DNA from: Melaminivora alkalimesophila
Lineage (GTDB): Bacteria > Pseudomonadota > Gammaproteobacteria > Burkholderiales > Burkholderiaceae_C
Length of the DNA: 5,488 nt
Direction: 5' to 3'
Assembly: GCF_000282995.1 (NCBI RefSeq)
Contig: NZ_ALEE01000278.1
Coordinates: 1 to 5,488 of the forward strand
Below, piece after piece: positions 1 through 5,471 of the stretch (its first letter is position 1; every line of letters begins with the position of its first letter). The notes beneath the pieces were generated by a model. The model was not told the DNA's origin and did not search any database. It saw only the letters and a list, made by a program, of their open reading frames with translations. The translations under genes and the position numbers were made by a program.

Positions 1-788
1 CACTGGCGGGCGTTGATCACGCCCAGGATGTTTTCCATGCCGCCGCGCACCACCGGAAAGCGCGCGTGCTCGGACTCCTCGATGCGCGCCAGGTTCTCCT
101 CGAAGGGTGCTCCCACGTCGAGCCACACCACGTCAGCGCGCGGCACCATCAGCGAGCCGATCTGGCGGTCGTCGAGCCGGAAGACGTTGCGCACCATCAG
201 GTGCTCGTGCGACTCGATCACCCCGGCGCTGGTGCCCTCGGCGAGCATGGCGTGGATCTCGTCCTCGGTCACGGTGGTGCCGGTTTCCTTCACGCCCATG
301 AGGCGCAGCAGCGCCTGCGTCGAGGCCGACAGCAGCCGCACGAAGGGCTTGGTGGCGATGGCGAGCCAGTTGATCGGCCGCGCCACCAGGCGCGCCAGCG
401 TCTCCGGGTGGCTCTGGCCCAGGCGCTTGGGCACCAGTTCGCCGACCACGATGGAGACGTAGGTGATCAGCACCACCACCAGGCCGGTGGCGAGGTAGCC
501 GGCCGCCTGCGGCTCCAGGCCGGCATCGACCAGCCAGTCGCCCAGCGGCTTTGCCAGCGCGGACTCGCCGACGATGCCGTTGAGCACGCCGATGGAGGTG
601 ATGCCGATCTGGATGGTGGACAGGAAGCGCGTCGGATCCTCGCCCAGCTTGGCAGCGGCGATTGCACCGCTGTCGCCCTCGTCGATCAGCTTTTGCAGCC
701 GCGCCCGGCGCGCGGAAACCAGGGCCAGCTCGGACATGGCGAACAGTCCGTTGAGTAGGATCAGGGCGATGAGTAGGGCTATTTCCAT
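1..788 (-). CDS. CNNM/CBS-domain membrane protein (CorC/HlyC, TlyC-like), 3' end missing
   Basis: Translating the minus strand from the ATG at 788 gives 262 codons without a stop, continuing past the left edge; the last partial codon begins TG. The first 23 residues (MEIALLIALILLNGLF...) form a hydrophobic segment, with further membrane segments at about 55-75 and 98-117. These make up the CNNM (DUF21) domain, including the conserved GELVPK at 116-121. The cytoplasmic part follows: the TEDEIHAML linker at 174-182, MVPRADV at 214-220, which opens the first CBS domain, and ENILGVINARQ at 252-262, where the window cuts it. The second CBS and the CorC_HlyC domain are expected beyond the edge. Members are linked to divalent cation (Mg2+ or Co2+) export or homeostasis; the old 'hemolysin' name is misleading. 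No Shine-Dalgarno sequence precedes the ATG. The family call is firm, the substrate unknown. The gene lies 133 bases downstream of ispH on the same strand and may have its own promoter. Confidence 0.92.
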   Translation of the reverse strand, partial: MEIALLIALILLNGLFAMSELALVSARRARLQKLIDEGDSGAIAAAKLGEDPTRFLSTIQIGITSIGVLNGIVGESALAKPLGDWLVDAGLEPQAAGYLATGLVVVLITYVSIVVGELVPKRLGQSHPETLARLVARPINWLAIATKPFVRLLSASTQALLRLMGVKETGTTVTEDEIHAMLAEGTSAGVIESHEHLMVRNVFRLDDRQIGSLMVPRADVVWLDVGAPFEENLARIEESEHARFPVVRGGMENILGVINARQ

Positions 789-831
789 GGCCGGGGAGCC
801 CGTGGCGCTCCCGTGGTGTGGTGGGGTGGAA

Positions 832-837
832 ATTGTA
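832..837 (-). promoter_or_regulatory. Candidate -10 box (TACAAT) upstream of the CNNM/CBS gene
   Basis: The minus strand reads TACAAT here, five of six matches to TATAAT. Transcription would begin near 825 and leave a leader of about 37 bases before the ATG at 788. No recognisable TTGACA-like -35 lies 16-18 bases upstream, so the call rests on the -10 alone. The same hexamer occurs upstream of two other minus-strand genes in this window. Confidence 0.35.
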
Positions 838-854
838 TGAAGGCCTGCATTGTG

Positions 855-874
855 CGCGGCTTTCCCCCGCCGCG
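855..874. repeat. Inverted repeat in the ispH to CNNM/CBS gap
   Basis: CGCGGC (855-860) and GCCGCG (869-874) are exact inverted repeats around an 8-base loop. The repeat lies 48-67 bases past the ispH stop. No run of T follows on the minus strand, so this is not a convincing intrinsic terminator. At this GC content, 6-bp GC-only stems arise easily by chance. The rest of the 133-base gap holds only the candidate -10 box. Confidence 0.3.
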
Positions 875-921
875 TGCCGGCGCTCGCGCCGCGCCGCTGC
901 CGACCGGCCCCCGCCGCAGCC

Positions 922-1875
922 TCAGCCGGCGGAGGAAGCGTCCAGCTTCAACCCCTTGGGCAGCGGAAACTTCACCGTCTCTTCGATGCCGTCCATCTTG
1001 CGCACCGCCACGGCGCCGAGCTCCTTGATGCGGGCGATCACCGCCTGCACCAGCACCTCCGGCGCCGACGCGCCGGCCGTCAGGCCCACGCGCGCGACGC
1101 CCTCGAACCATTCGGGCCGCAGCTCCTCGGCCGAGTCCACCATGTGGGCGGCGCGGCCCATGCGCGCCGCCAGCTCGCGCAGGCGGTTGCTGTTGGAGCT
1201 GGTCGGACTGCCGACGACGATGACCAGATCCACCTGCGGGCTCAGCAGCTTCACCGCGTCCTGACGGTTCTGCGTGGCATAGCAGATGTCCTGCTGCTTG
1301 GGCTCGCGGATGTTCGGGAAGCGCGCACGCACGGCGGCCATGATCTCGGCAGCATCGTCCACGGAGAGCGTCGTCTGCGTGACCACGGCCAGCCGCTCGG
1401 TCTGCGAAGGCTGCACGCGCGCCACGTCGGCCACGTCCTCGACCAAGTGGATGCCGCTGTCGAGCTGACCCATGGTGCCCTCGACCTCGGGGTGGCCCTT
1501 GTGGCCGATCATGATGAATTCATAGCCCTCGCGCGCCAGCTTCGCGACCTCGACGTGCACCTTGCTGACCAGCGGACAGGTGGCGTCGAAGATGGAAAAG
1601 CCGCGCGCGCGGGCCTCGTCCTGCACCGCGCGGCTCACGCCGTGGGCGGAGAAGACCAGCGTGGCGCCGGGCGGCACATCGGCCAGGTCCTCAATGAAGA
1701 TCGCACCCTTGGCCTTCAGGTCGTTCACCACATAGGTGTTGTGCACGATCTCGTGGCGCACGTAGATGGGCGCGCCGAACTTGGCGAGCGCCCGCTCGAC
1801 GATCTCGATGGCGCGGTCCACGCCGGCGCAGAAACCGCGCGGCTCGGCCAGCAGGATTTCCTTGGGGCCCCTCAT
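922..1875 (-). CDS. ispH: 4-hydroxy-3-methylbut-2-enyl diphosphate reductase (IspH/LytB)
   Basis: This enzyme reduces HMBPP to IPP and DMAPP, the final step of the MEP isoprenoid pathway, in the cytoplasm using a [4Fe-4S] cluster. The 317 residues match the family's usual length (E. coli about 316). The three cluster cysteines are present: C16 in RGFCAGV, C100 in DATCPLV and C198 in [10 protein letters not shown]. Substrate and catalytic positions are also present: H45 in VHNTYVV, H78 in SAHGVS, H128 and E130 in GHPEVEGT, T168 in VTQTTLS, the SSNSNR stretch at 226-231 and S270 in TAGASAP. The tail after about residue 290 ([18 protein letters not shown]) is the kind seen in betaproteobacterial members. 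The ATG at 1875 lies three bases after the FKBP stop, so translational coupling is likely; no good Shine-Dalgarno is visible. FKBP-ispH adjacency is also known in E. coli (fkpB-ispH). The gene looks intact. Confidence 0.98.
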   Translation of the reverse strand: MRGPKEILLAEPRGFCAGVDRAIEIVERALAKFGAPIYVRHEIVHNTYVVNDLKAKGAIFIEDLADVPPGATLVFSAHGVSRAVQDEARARGFSIFDATCPLVSKVHVEVAKLAREGYEFIMIGHKGHPEVEGTMGQLDSGIHLVEDVADVARVQPSQTERLAVVTQTTLSVDDAAEIMAAVRARFPNIREPKQQDICYATQNRQDAVKLLSPQVDLVIVVGSPTSSNSNRLRELAARMGRAAHMVDSAEELRPEWFEGVARVGLTAGASAPEVLVQAVIARIKELGAVAVRKMDGIEETVKFPLPKGLKLDASSAG

Positions 1876-1878
1876 GGC

Positions 1879-2349
1879 TCAGAGCACCCCGATGAGCTGC
1901 ACCTCGAAGGTGACCGGCACACCCGCCAGGGGATGGTTGAAGTCGAAGCGCACGGCCCCGTCGGCACGCACCTCCAGCGCCACGCCGGCGTACTGGCCCA
2001 TGCCATCGGGCGTCGGAAACTGCACCACGTCGCCTACCGCGTAGCTCTCGTCCGGGTCGCCCAGCTCGTCGAGCAGCTTGCGCGCCACCCACTGCTGCAT
2101 GTCCGGGTTGCGCTCGCCGAAGGCCTCGCCGGCGGCCAGCTCGAAGCTGGTATGCGCACCCTCGGGCAGGCCGATCAGGCGCTGCTCCAGCGCCGGCGAG
2201 AGCTCGCCCGTGCCCACGGACAGGGTCGCCGGCTTGCCCGCGAAGGTGTTGATCACATCGCCCGCCGGCCCGGCCAGGCGGTAGTGCAGCGTGAGGAAGG
2301 AGCCGGGCTGCACGATGGGCGTGCCTGCGGCGGTGGCGGATGCGGTCAT
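1879..2349 (-). CDS. fkpB: SlpA-type FKBP peptidyl-prolyl cis-trans isomerase
   Basis: Members catalyse proline cis-trans isomerisation and have a chaperone-like inserted flap (IF) domain; this one has no signal peptide and should be cytoplasmic. With the ATG at 2349 the protein has 156 residues (E. coli FkpB about 149). The FKBP fold begins at about 17 (SFLTLHYRLAG), continues through FAGKPATLSVGTGELSPALEQRLIGLPEG in separate conserved pieces (36-64), is interrupted by the IF domain (about 71-133), and ends with FDFNHPLAG (135-143) and VTFEVQLIGVL. FNHPLAG is a hallmark of the SlpA subgroup. An in-frame ATG at 2406 would add 19 residues (MAGSVSAP...), but it lies inside a TACAAT -10 box and the extra residues do not resemble the family, so 2349 is preferred. 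No Shine-Dalgarno precedes either. The stop lies three bases before the ispH ATG; the two genes form an operon, divergent from radC. Confidence 0.93.
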   Translation of the reverse strand: MTASATAAGTPIVQPGSFLTLHYRLAGPAGDVINTFAGKPATLSVGTGELSPALEQRLIGLPEGAHTSFELAAGEAFGERNPDMQQWVARKLLDELGDPDESYAVGDVVQFPTPDGMGQYAGVALEVRADGAVRFDFNHPLAGVPVTFEVQLIGVL

Positions 2350-2376
2350 GGTGGAAGGCCCAGGAAGGATGTCGAG

Positions 2377-2389
2377 GGCGCGAGGCGCC
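2377..2389 (-). repeat. Small GC hairpin in the FKBP mRNA leader
   Basis: GGCGC (2377-2381) and GCGCC (2385-2389) pair exactly around a 3-base loop. If FKBP transcription begins near 2398, this hairpin sits in the roughly 49-base leader, about 28 bases before the ATG at 2349. A regulatory role is possible but unsupported; chance is a fair explanation at this base composition. Confidence 0.25.
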
Positions 2390-2391
2390 GA

Positions 2392-2397
2392 TACACT
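2392..2397 (+). promoter_or_regulatory. Weak candidate -10 box (TACACT) for the radC operon
   Basis: TACACT keeps the first two and last T positions plus one A of TATAAT (four of six). It would start transcription near 2404, leaving about 26 bases before the radC ATG at 2430. An AGGAAAA stretch at 2410-2416 could then serve as a distant ribosome binding site. No -35 box is recognisable. The position in the short divergent gap is the main support. Confidence 0.25.
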
Positions 2398-2404
2398 GCC
2401 CGCC

Positions 2405-2410
2405 ATTGTA
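2405..2410 (-). promoter_or_regulatory. Candidate -10 box (TACAAT) for the fkpB-ispH operon
   Basis: On the minus strand the region reads GTTTTCCTACAAT; TACAAT matches TATAAT at five of six positions. The start of transcription would be near 2398, giving a leader of about 49 bases to the ATG at 2349. The alternative ATG at 2406 overlaps this box, which argues against it as the start. No clear -35 at 16-18 bases. The same TTTCCTACAAT block recurs in front of the globin gene. Confidence 0.45.
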
Positions 2411-2429
2411 GGAAAACGGCCCCGACCCC

Positions 2430-3146
2430 ATGCCGATCAAGGACCTGCCCAGCGACGCCCGTCCGCGCGAGAAGCTGCTCGCGCGCGGCCCTGCCGCCCT
2501 GTCGGATGCCGAGCTGCTGGCGATCCTGCTGCGCACCGGGCTGGCCGGCAAGGGCGTGCTGCAGCTGGCCGGCGAGCTGCTTGCGCCGCCCGAGCGCGAC
2601 AGCGCCACCGGGGTGGTCACGGGCGGGGGTTTCGGGGGCATCGCCGGCCTGCTGCACGCCGGCGCCGCCGACCTGCGGCGCATCAAGGGTCTGGGCCCGG
2701 CCAAGCGCGCCGAGCTGGTCGCCGTGCTCGAGCTGGCGCGCCGCGCGCTGGCCGAGCAACTGGCCGAGCGCACGGTGTTCGACTCGCCCAGCGCCGTGCA
2801 GCACTACCTGCAGCTGCACTTGGCGGCGCGCACGCACGAAGTCTTCGCCGCCCTGTTCCTGGACAGCCAGCACCGGCTGATCGCCATGGACGAGCTGTTT
2901 CGCGGCACGCTCACGCAGACCAGCGTCTACCCGCGCGAGGTCGTATTGCGCGCGCTGCAGCACCACGCCGCCGCCGTGATCCTGGCGCACAACCACCCCA
3001 GCGGCAGCGTGCAGCCCAGCCGTGCCGACGAGGCGCTCACGCAGACCCTCAAGAGCGCCCTCGCGCTGGTGGACGTGCGCGTGCTCGACCACATCATCGT
3101 CGCCCCCGGGGCCTCGCTGTCGATGGCCGAGCGGGGCCTGCTGTGA
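2430..3146 (+). CDS. radC: RadC family JAB/MPN-domain protein
   Basis: The 238-residue protein has the full RadC layout. An N-terminal UPF0758 region ([30 protein letters not shown]) is followed by a helix-hairpin-helix-like stretch at about 82-96 ([12 protein letters not shown]) and the C-terminal JAB/MPN domain from about 117. The JAMM zinc-site residues are all present: E155 in DELFRGT, H187 and H189 in HNHPSG, S197 and D200 in PSRAD, matching HxHx7Sx2D. The biochemical role of RadC is unsettled; the older DNA-repair assignment in E. coli has been questioned and metalloprotease-like or nuclease roles have been proposed. It is longer than the roughly 222-225 usual residues because of an insertion at about 52-67. 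The ATG at 2430 fits the family N-terminus; AGGAAAA sits 14 or more bases upstream. It is the first gene of a three-gene plus-strand unit. Confidence 0.95.
   Translation: MPIKDLPSDARPREKLLARGPAALSDAELLAILLRTGLAGKGVLQLAGELLAPPERDSATGVVTGGGFGGIAGLLHAGAADLRRIKGLGPAKRAELVAVLELARRALAEQLAERTVFDSPSAVQHYLQLHLAARTHEVFAALFLDSQHRLIAMDELFRGTLTQTSVYPREVVLRALQHHAAAVILAHNHPSGSVQPSRADEALTQTLKSALALVDVRVLDHIIVAPGASLSMAERGLL
2610..2638 (+). other. Potential G-quadruplex motif inside radC
   Basis: Four G runs, at 2610-2613, 2621-2623, 2625-2629 and 2634-2638, are separated by loops of 7, 1 and 4 bases. This satisfies the usual G3+N1-7 pattern exactly, on the coding (mRNA-like) strand. It encodes the glycine-rich end of the extra RadC linker (residues 61-70). 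The pattern is plain in the sequence; folding is inference. Confidence 0.45.
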
Positions 3147-3147
3147 G

Positions 3148-4362
3148 ATGGCCCGGAGAGCGCTTGGCCCCGCGGCACCTGCGCCCGTTGCGCTGCGCTG
3201 GCGTCCCGCTCTGGCGTGGGTGGTGCTGGCGCTCGCACTGGCGGGCTGCGCGCCACGGCCGTCCCCCTGGTCCGGGCCAGCGTCCGGGCTGCGCATCCTG
3301 GCCACCGCCCACATCGCTCCCGGCACCGAATGGGGCGGCAGCCCCTTCGGCGGCATCTCGGGCATCGACCAAGATCCGCGCAGCGGCGACTACCTGCTGA
3401 TCAGCGACGACCGGGCGGTGCACGGCCCGGCCCGCGTCTACGCCCTGCGCCTGCATCTGGATCCGGAGCGTGGGCAGGCGCGGCCCGAGATCACGGGCAT
3501 GCGCTCGCTGCAGGCACCCGACGGCCAGCCCTTCGCTCCCGCGCGGCGCGCCCGCCCGGGGGTGGACGTGCCGGATGCGGAGGCGGTGCGCTGGCTGCCC
3601 GGTGCGCAGCGGTTCCTGTGGACGAGCGAAGGCGATTTCGCGCGCGGCTTCGGCCCGCAGCTGCGCGTGGCGCATGCCGACGGCCGGCACCTGCGCCGCA
3701 TCCCGCTGCCGCCGTCCTTCGTGCCCAGTGCCGGGGCGGGCCCGCGGCGCAACGGCAGTCTGGAAGGCCTCGCCCTGGCGCCCGATGGCCGCACCGCCTG
3801 GCTGGCGATGGAGCTGCCCTGGCTGCAGGATGGCCCCCCGGCCTCGGCCGCCGCGCCTGGCGCGCCGGTGCGCTTCACGGCCATCGACGTGGGCTCCGGA
3901 GAGCCGCTGCGCCAGATCGCCTACCAGCCGGATGCGGCTTCGCAGCCACGGCGCTTGCCGCTGGGACCAGAACTGAACGGCGTGAGCGAGATCCTGGCCG
4001 ACGGGCCGCACCACCTGCTGGTGCTGGAGCGCGCCTACAGCACCGGCCGGGGCTTTTCCGCGCGGCTCTACCGCATCGACACCCGCAAGGGCAGCGACAC
4101 ACGGGGTCTTGCCGCGCTGCAGCCGGGCAACCACCACCCGCCGCCCAAGGAGCTGGTCGCCGACTTCACTGGGTTGGGGGTGCCGGTGGACAACCTCGAG
4201 GGCATGGCCTGGGGGCCGGCGCTGCCCGGGGGCGGCTGCCTGCTGGTGCTGGTGAGCGACGACAACTTCAACCCCGCGCAGCGCACCCAGTTCATCGCCG
4301 CGCAATACCGCCCGCCCGGCGGCGGACATGGCTCCTGCGGTACAACCGGCGGGAGCCCATGA
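3148..4362 (+). CDS. Exported lipoprotein with esterase-like activity of phytase (phytase-like) domain
   Basis: The 404-residue protein begins with an arginine-containing n-region and a hydrophobic stretch (ALAWVVLALALAGC). The lipobox LAGC has the lipidated cysteine at C34; A35 at +2 gives no inner-membrane retention signal, so an outer-membrane lipoprotein is likely. The rest resembles the phytase-like family (Pfam 'Esterase-like activity of phytase'), which is probably a beta-propeller. Marks are GGISGIDQDPRSGDYLLISDDR (68-89, in parts), GSLEGLALAPDGRTAWLA (203-220), NGVSEIL (277-283) and NLEGMAWGP (349-357) followed by SDDNF (370-374). The true substrate is unknown for most members; phytase activity should not be assumed. 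The ATG lies one base after the radC stop, so it is co-transcribed and probably coupled. Its last codons carry the ribosome binding site of the next gene. Cysteines C364 and C397 could pair in the periplasm. Confidence 0.85.
   Translation: MARRALGPAAPAPVALRWRPALAWVVLALALAGCAPRPSPWSGPASGLRILATAHIAPGTEWGGSPFGGISGIDQDPRSGDYLLISDDRAVHGPARVYALRLHLDPERGQARPEITGMRSLQAPDGQPFAPARRARPGVDVPDAEAVRWLPGAQRFLWTSEGDFARGFGPQLRVAHADGRHLRRIPLPPSFVPSAGAGPRRNGSLEGLALAPDGRTAWLAMELPWLQDGPPASAAAPGAPVRFTAIDVGSGEPLRQIAYQPDAASQPRRLPLGPELNGVSEILADGPHHLLVLERAYSTGRGFSARLYRIDTRKGSDTRGLAALQPGNHHPPPKELVADFTGLGVPVDNLEGMAWGPALPGGGCLLVLVSDDNFNPAQRTQFIAAQYRPPGGGHGSCGTTGGSP
4351..4355 (+). promoter_or_regulatory. Ribosome binding site (GGGAG) for the Smr gene
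   Basis: GGGAG lies three bases before the ATG at 4359 and inside the last codons of the lipoprotein gene. The spacing is short, but together with the ATGA overlap it decides this start over later ones. Confidence 0.5.
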
Positions 4363-5027
4363 ATGCTGCCCAGCGGGCCCTGCCCGTCCGATCCTTTGCC
4401 GAGCTGAAACCCCTGCGCCGCCGCCTGGCCGAGGCCGCGGCGCAGGAGGCCGAGCGCGCTCGCGCACAGGCCGAGGCCGAACGCCGCGCCCAGCGCGAGC
4501 GCCAGCTCTTCGCCCATGCGGTCGGCCCGGTCCAGCCCCTGAAAGGACAGGGGGCGCGCCACTGGCACGTGGCCGAGCCGCCCGAGCCGATCCCGGTGCA
4601 GCGCCAGCTCGACGAGGCGCGCGTGCTGCGCGAAGCCTTGAGCGACGAATTCGACGTCAGCACCCTGCTGGACGTGGACGACCAGCTCAGCTACCGCCGC
4701 TCGGGCATGGGGCTGGACGTGACGCGCAAGCTGCGCTCGGGCGCCTGGAGCATCCAGCGCCAGCTCGACCTGCACGGGCTGCGCACCGACGAGGCACGCG
4801 AGGCGCTGGCCGAGTTCATCCGGCTGGCGCACCGCACGGGGCTGCGCTGCGTGCGCATCATCCACGGCAAGGGACTGGGCTCGCCCGGCAAGACGCCGGT
4901 GCTCAAGGGCCGGGTGCAGCGCTGGCTGGTGCAGAAAAAGGAGGTGCTTGCCTTCGTGCAGGCGCGCCCGGCTGATGGCGGCGCGGGAGCACTGGTGGTG
5001 TTGCTGCAGCCGGGGCGGCGCAGCTAG
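4359..5027 (+). CDS. Smr-domain protein (Smr/MutS family, putative endonuclease)
   Basis: The 222-residue protein has an N-terminal charged, alanine-rich helix (about 17-50), probably coiled coil, then a linker ending in YRRSGMGLDVTRKLR (112-126) and a C-terminal Smr domain from about 130. Diagnostic Smr motifs are QLDLHGLRTDEA (135-146; D137, H139), VRIIHGKGLGS (165-175; HGKG at 169-172) and the closing GGAGALVVLL (207-216). Smr domains occur in MutS2 and in stand-alone SmrA/SmrB proteins; E. coli SmrB cleaves mRNA at collided ribosomes, and other members nick DNA. Which substrate this one uses cannot be told from the sequence, and the DLHG/HGKG arrangement fits a stand-alone proteobacterial member. 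The ATG overlaps the preceding stop (ATGA), as expected for coupled translation. The gene ends in TAG within a CTAG palindrome shared with the globin gene. Confidence 0.9.
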   Translation: MNAAQRALPVRSFAELKPLRRRLAEAAAQEAERARAQAEAERRAQRERQLFAHAVGPVQPLKGQGARHWHVAEPPEPIPVQRQLDEARVLREALSDEFDVSTLLDVDDQLSYRRSGMGLDVTRKLRSGAWSIQRQLDLHGLRTDEAREALAEFIRLAHRTGLRCVRIIHGKGLGSPGKTPVLKGRVQRWLVQKKEVLAFVQARPADGGAGALVVLLQPGRRS

Positions 5028-5425
5028 CGGTTCCTCATCCAGTCCGCCGTGCCCATGAAGCTCTCGTTCAGGCGCTCGCGCAGCGCCTCGGGCACGCCGA
5101 CCTCGTCCATGGCCTGGTCCATGCACGCCACCCACTGGTCGCGCTCCCGGATGCCGATGGAAAACGGCAGGTGGCGCGCGCGCAGGCGCGGGTGGCCGAA
5201 GCGCTCCTGGTAGTGGTCGGGGCCGCCCAGCCAGCCGCACAGGAACCAGAACAGCTTGTCGCGCGCACTGTCGAGCGTGCTGCCGTGCGTGGCGCGCAGC
5301 TCGGCGTAGCCCGGCTCCAGATCCATCAGGTCGTAGAAGCGGTCCACCAGCCGACGCACGGCCGCCTCGCCCCCCAGCCACTCGTAGGCCGTGGCGGGAG
5401 TGGCCACGGAATCTTCGCTCGTCAT
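5024..5425 (-). CDS. Group II truncated haemoglobin (GlbO/YjbI-like)
   Basis: The 133-residue protein is a 2-on-2 globin of group II. Helix A/B contains YEWLGGEAAVRRLVDRFYDLM with Y31 at the B10 position. The E-helix region has RDKLFWFLCGWLGGPDHY in pieces, then GHPRLRARHLPF with H85 as the proximal (F8) haem ligand. W98 in ERDQWVACM is the G8 tryptophan typical of group II. H47 (RATHGS) aligns by eye with the CD1 position, where many proteobacterial members carry His rather than Phe or Tyr. These proteins bind O2 and are linked to oxygen or nitric oxide chemistry and stress; the physiological role here is unknown. The ATG at 5425 is preferred: no Shine-Dalgarno precedes it, but a TACAAT box ends seven bases upstream, suggesting a leaderless transcript. 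It converges on the Smr gene and overlaps it by three coding bases. Confidence 0.95.
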   Translation of the reverse strand: MTSEDSVATPATAYEWLGGEAAVRRLVDRFYDLMDLEPGYAELRATHGSTLDSARDKLFWFLCGWLGGPDHYQERFGHPRLRARHLPFSIGIRERDQWVACMDQAMDEVGVPEALRERLNESFMGTADWMRNR

Positions 5426-5432
5426 GCCGGCG

Positions 5433-5438
5433 ATTGTA
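5433..5438 (-). promoter_or_regulatory. Candidate -10 box (TACAAT) for a leaderless globin transcript
   Basis: The minus strand reads TTTCCTACAAT, then seven bases, then the ATG at 5425. With the usual six to seven bases between the -10 box and +1, transcription would start at or one base before the A of the ATG. No TTGACA-like -35 is visible in the GC-rich DNA upstream. The lack of any Shine-Dalgarno agrees with a leaderless message. Confidence 0.45.
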
Positions 5439-5471
5439 GGAAACAGGGCCGCGCGGCGCCCGCGGGCCGCA

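Noticed and set aside
66..758. Plus-strand open frame of 230 codons at the left edge
   Set aside because: It is the antisense shadow of the CNNM/CBS gene, whose translation has clear membrane segments, GELVPK and a CBS start.
878..900. CGGCG/CGCCG stem on the minus strand after ispH as a terminator
   Set aside because: The stem is only about 5 bp with no T run after it, which is expected by chance in such GC-rich sequence.
850..2880. Plus-strand open frame of 676 codons across ispH, fkpB and the start of radC
   Set aside because: It is antisense to well-recognised ispH and fkpB and out of frame with radC. Its translation is rich in H, R, A and Q with no recognisable domain, as expected for a shadow frame in GC-rich DNA.
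2430..3146. radC as a sign of a mobile or defence island
   Set aside because: RadC-like JAB proteins do occur in integrative elements, but this one has the full chromosomal-type layout and housekeeping neighbours, with no integrase, direct repeats or shift in base composition.
3094..4467. Minus-strand open frame of 457 codons opposite the lipoprotein gene
   Set aside because: The plus-strand lipoprotein has a lipobox, family motifs and operon spacing; the opposite frame has none of these.
4068..5381. Minus-strand open frame of 437 codons opposite smr and the lipoprotein
   Set aside because: It crosses smr and the globin gene in another frame, has low-complexity Arg/Ala/Gly composition and no known motif.
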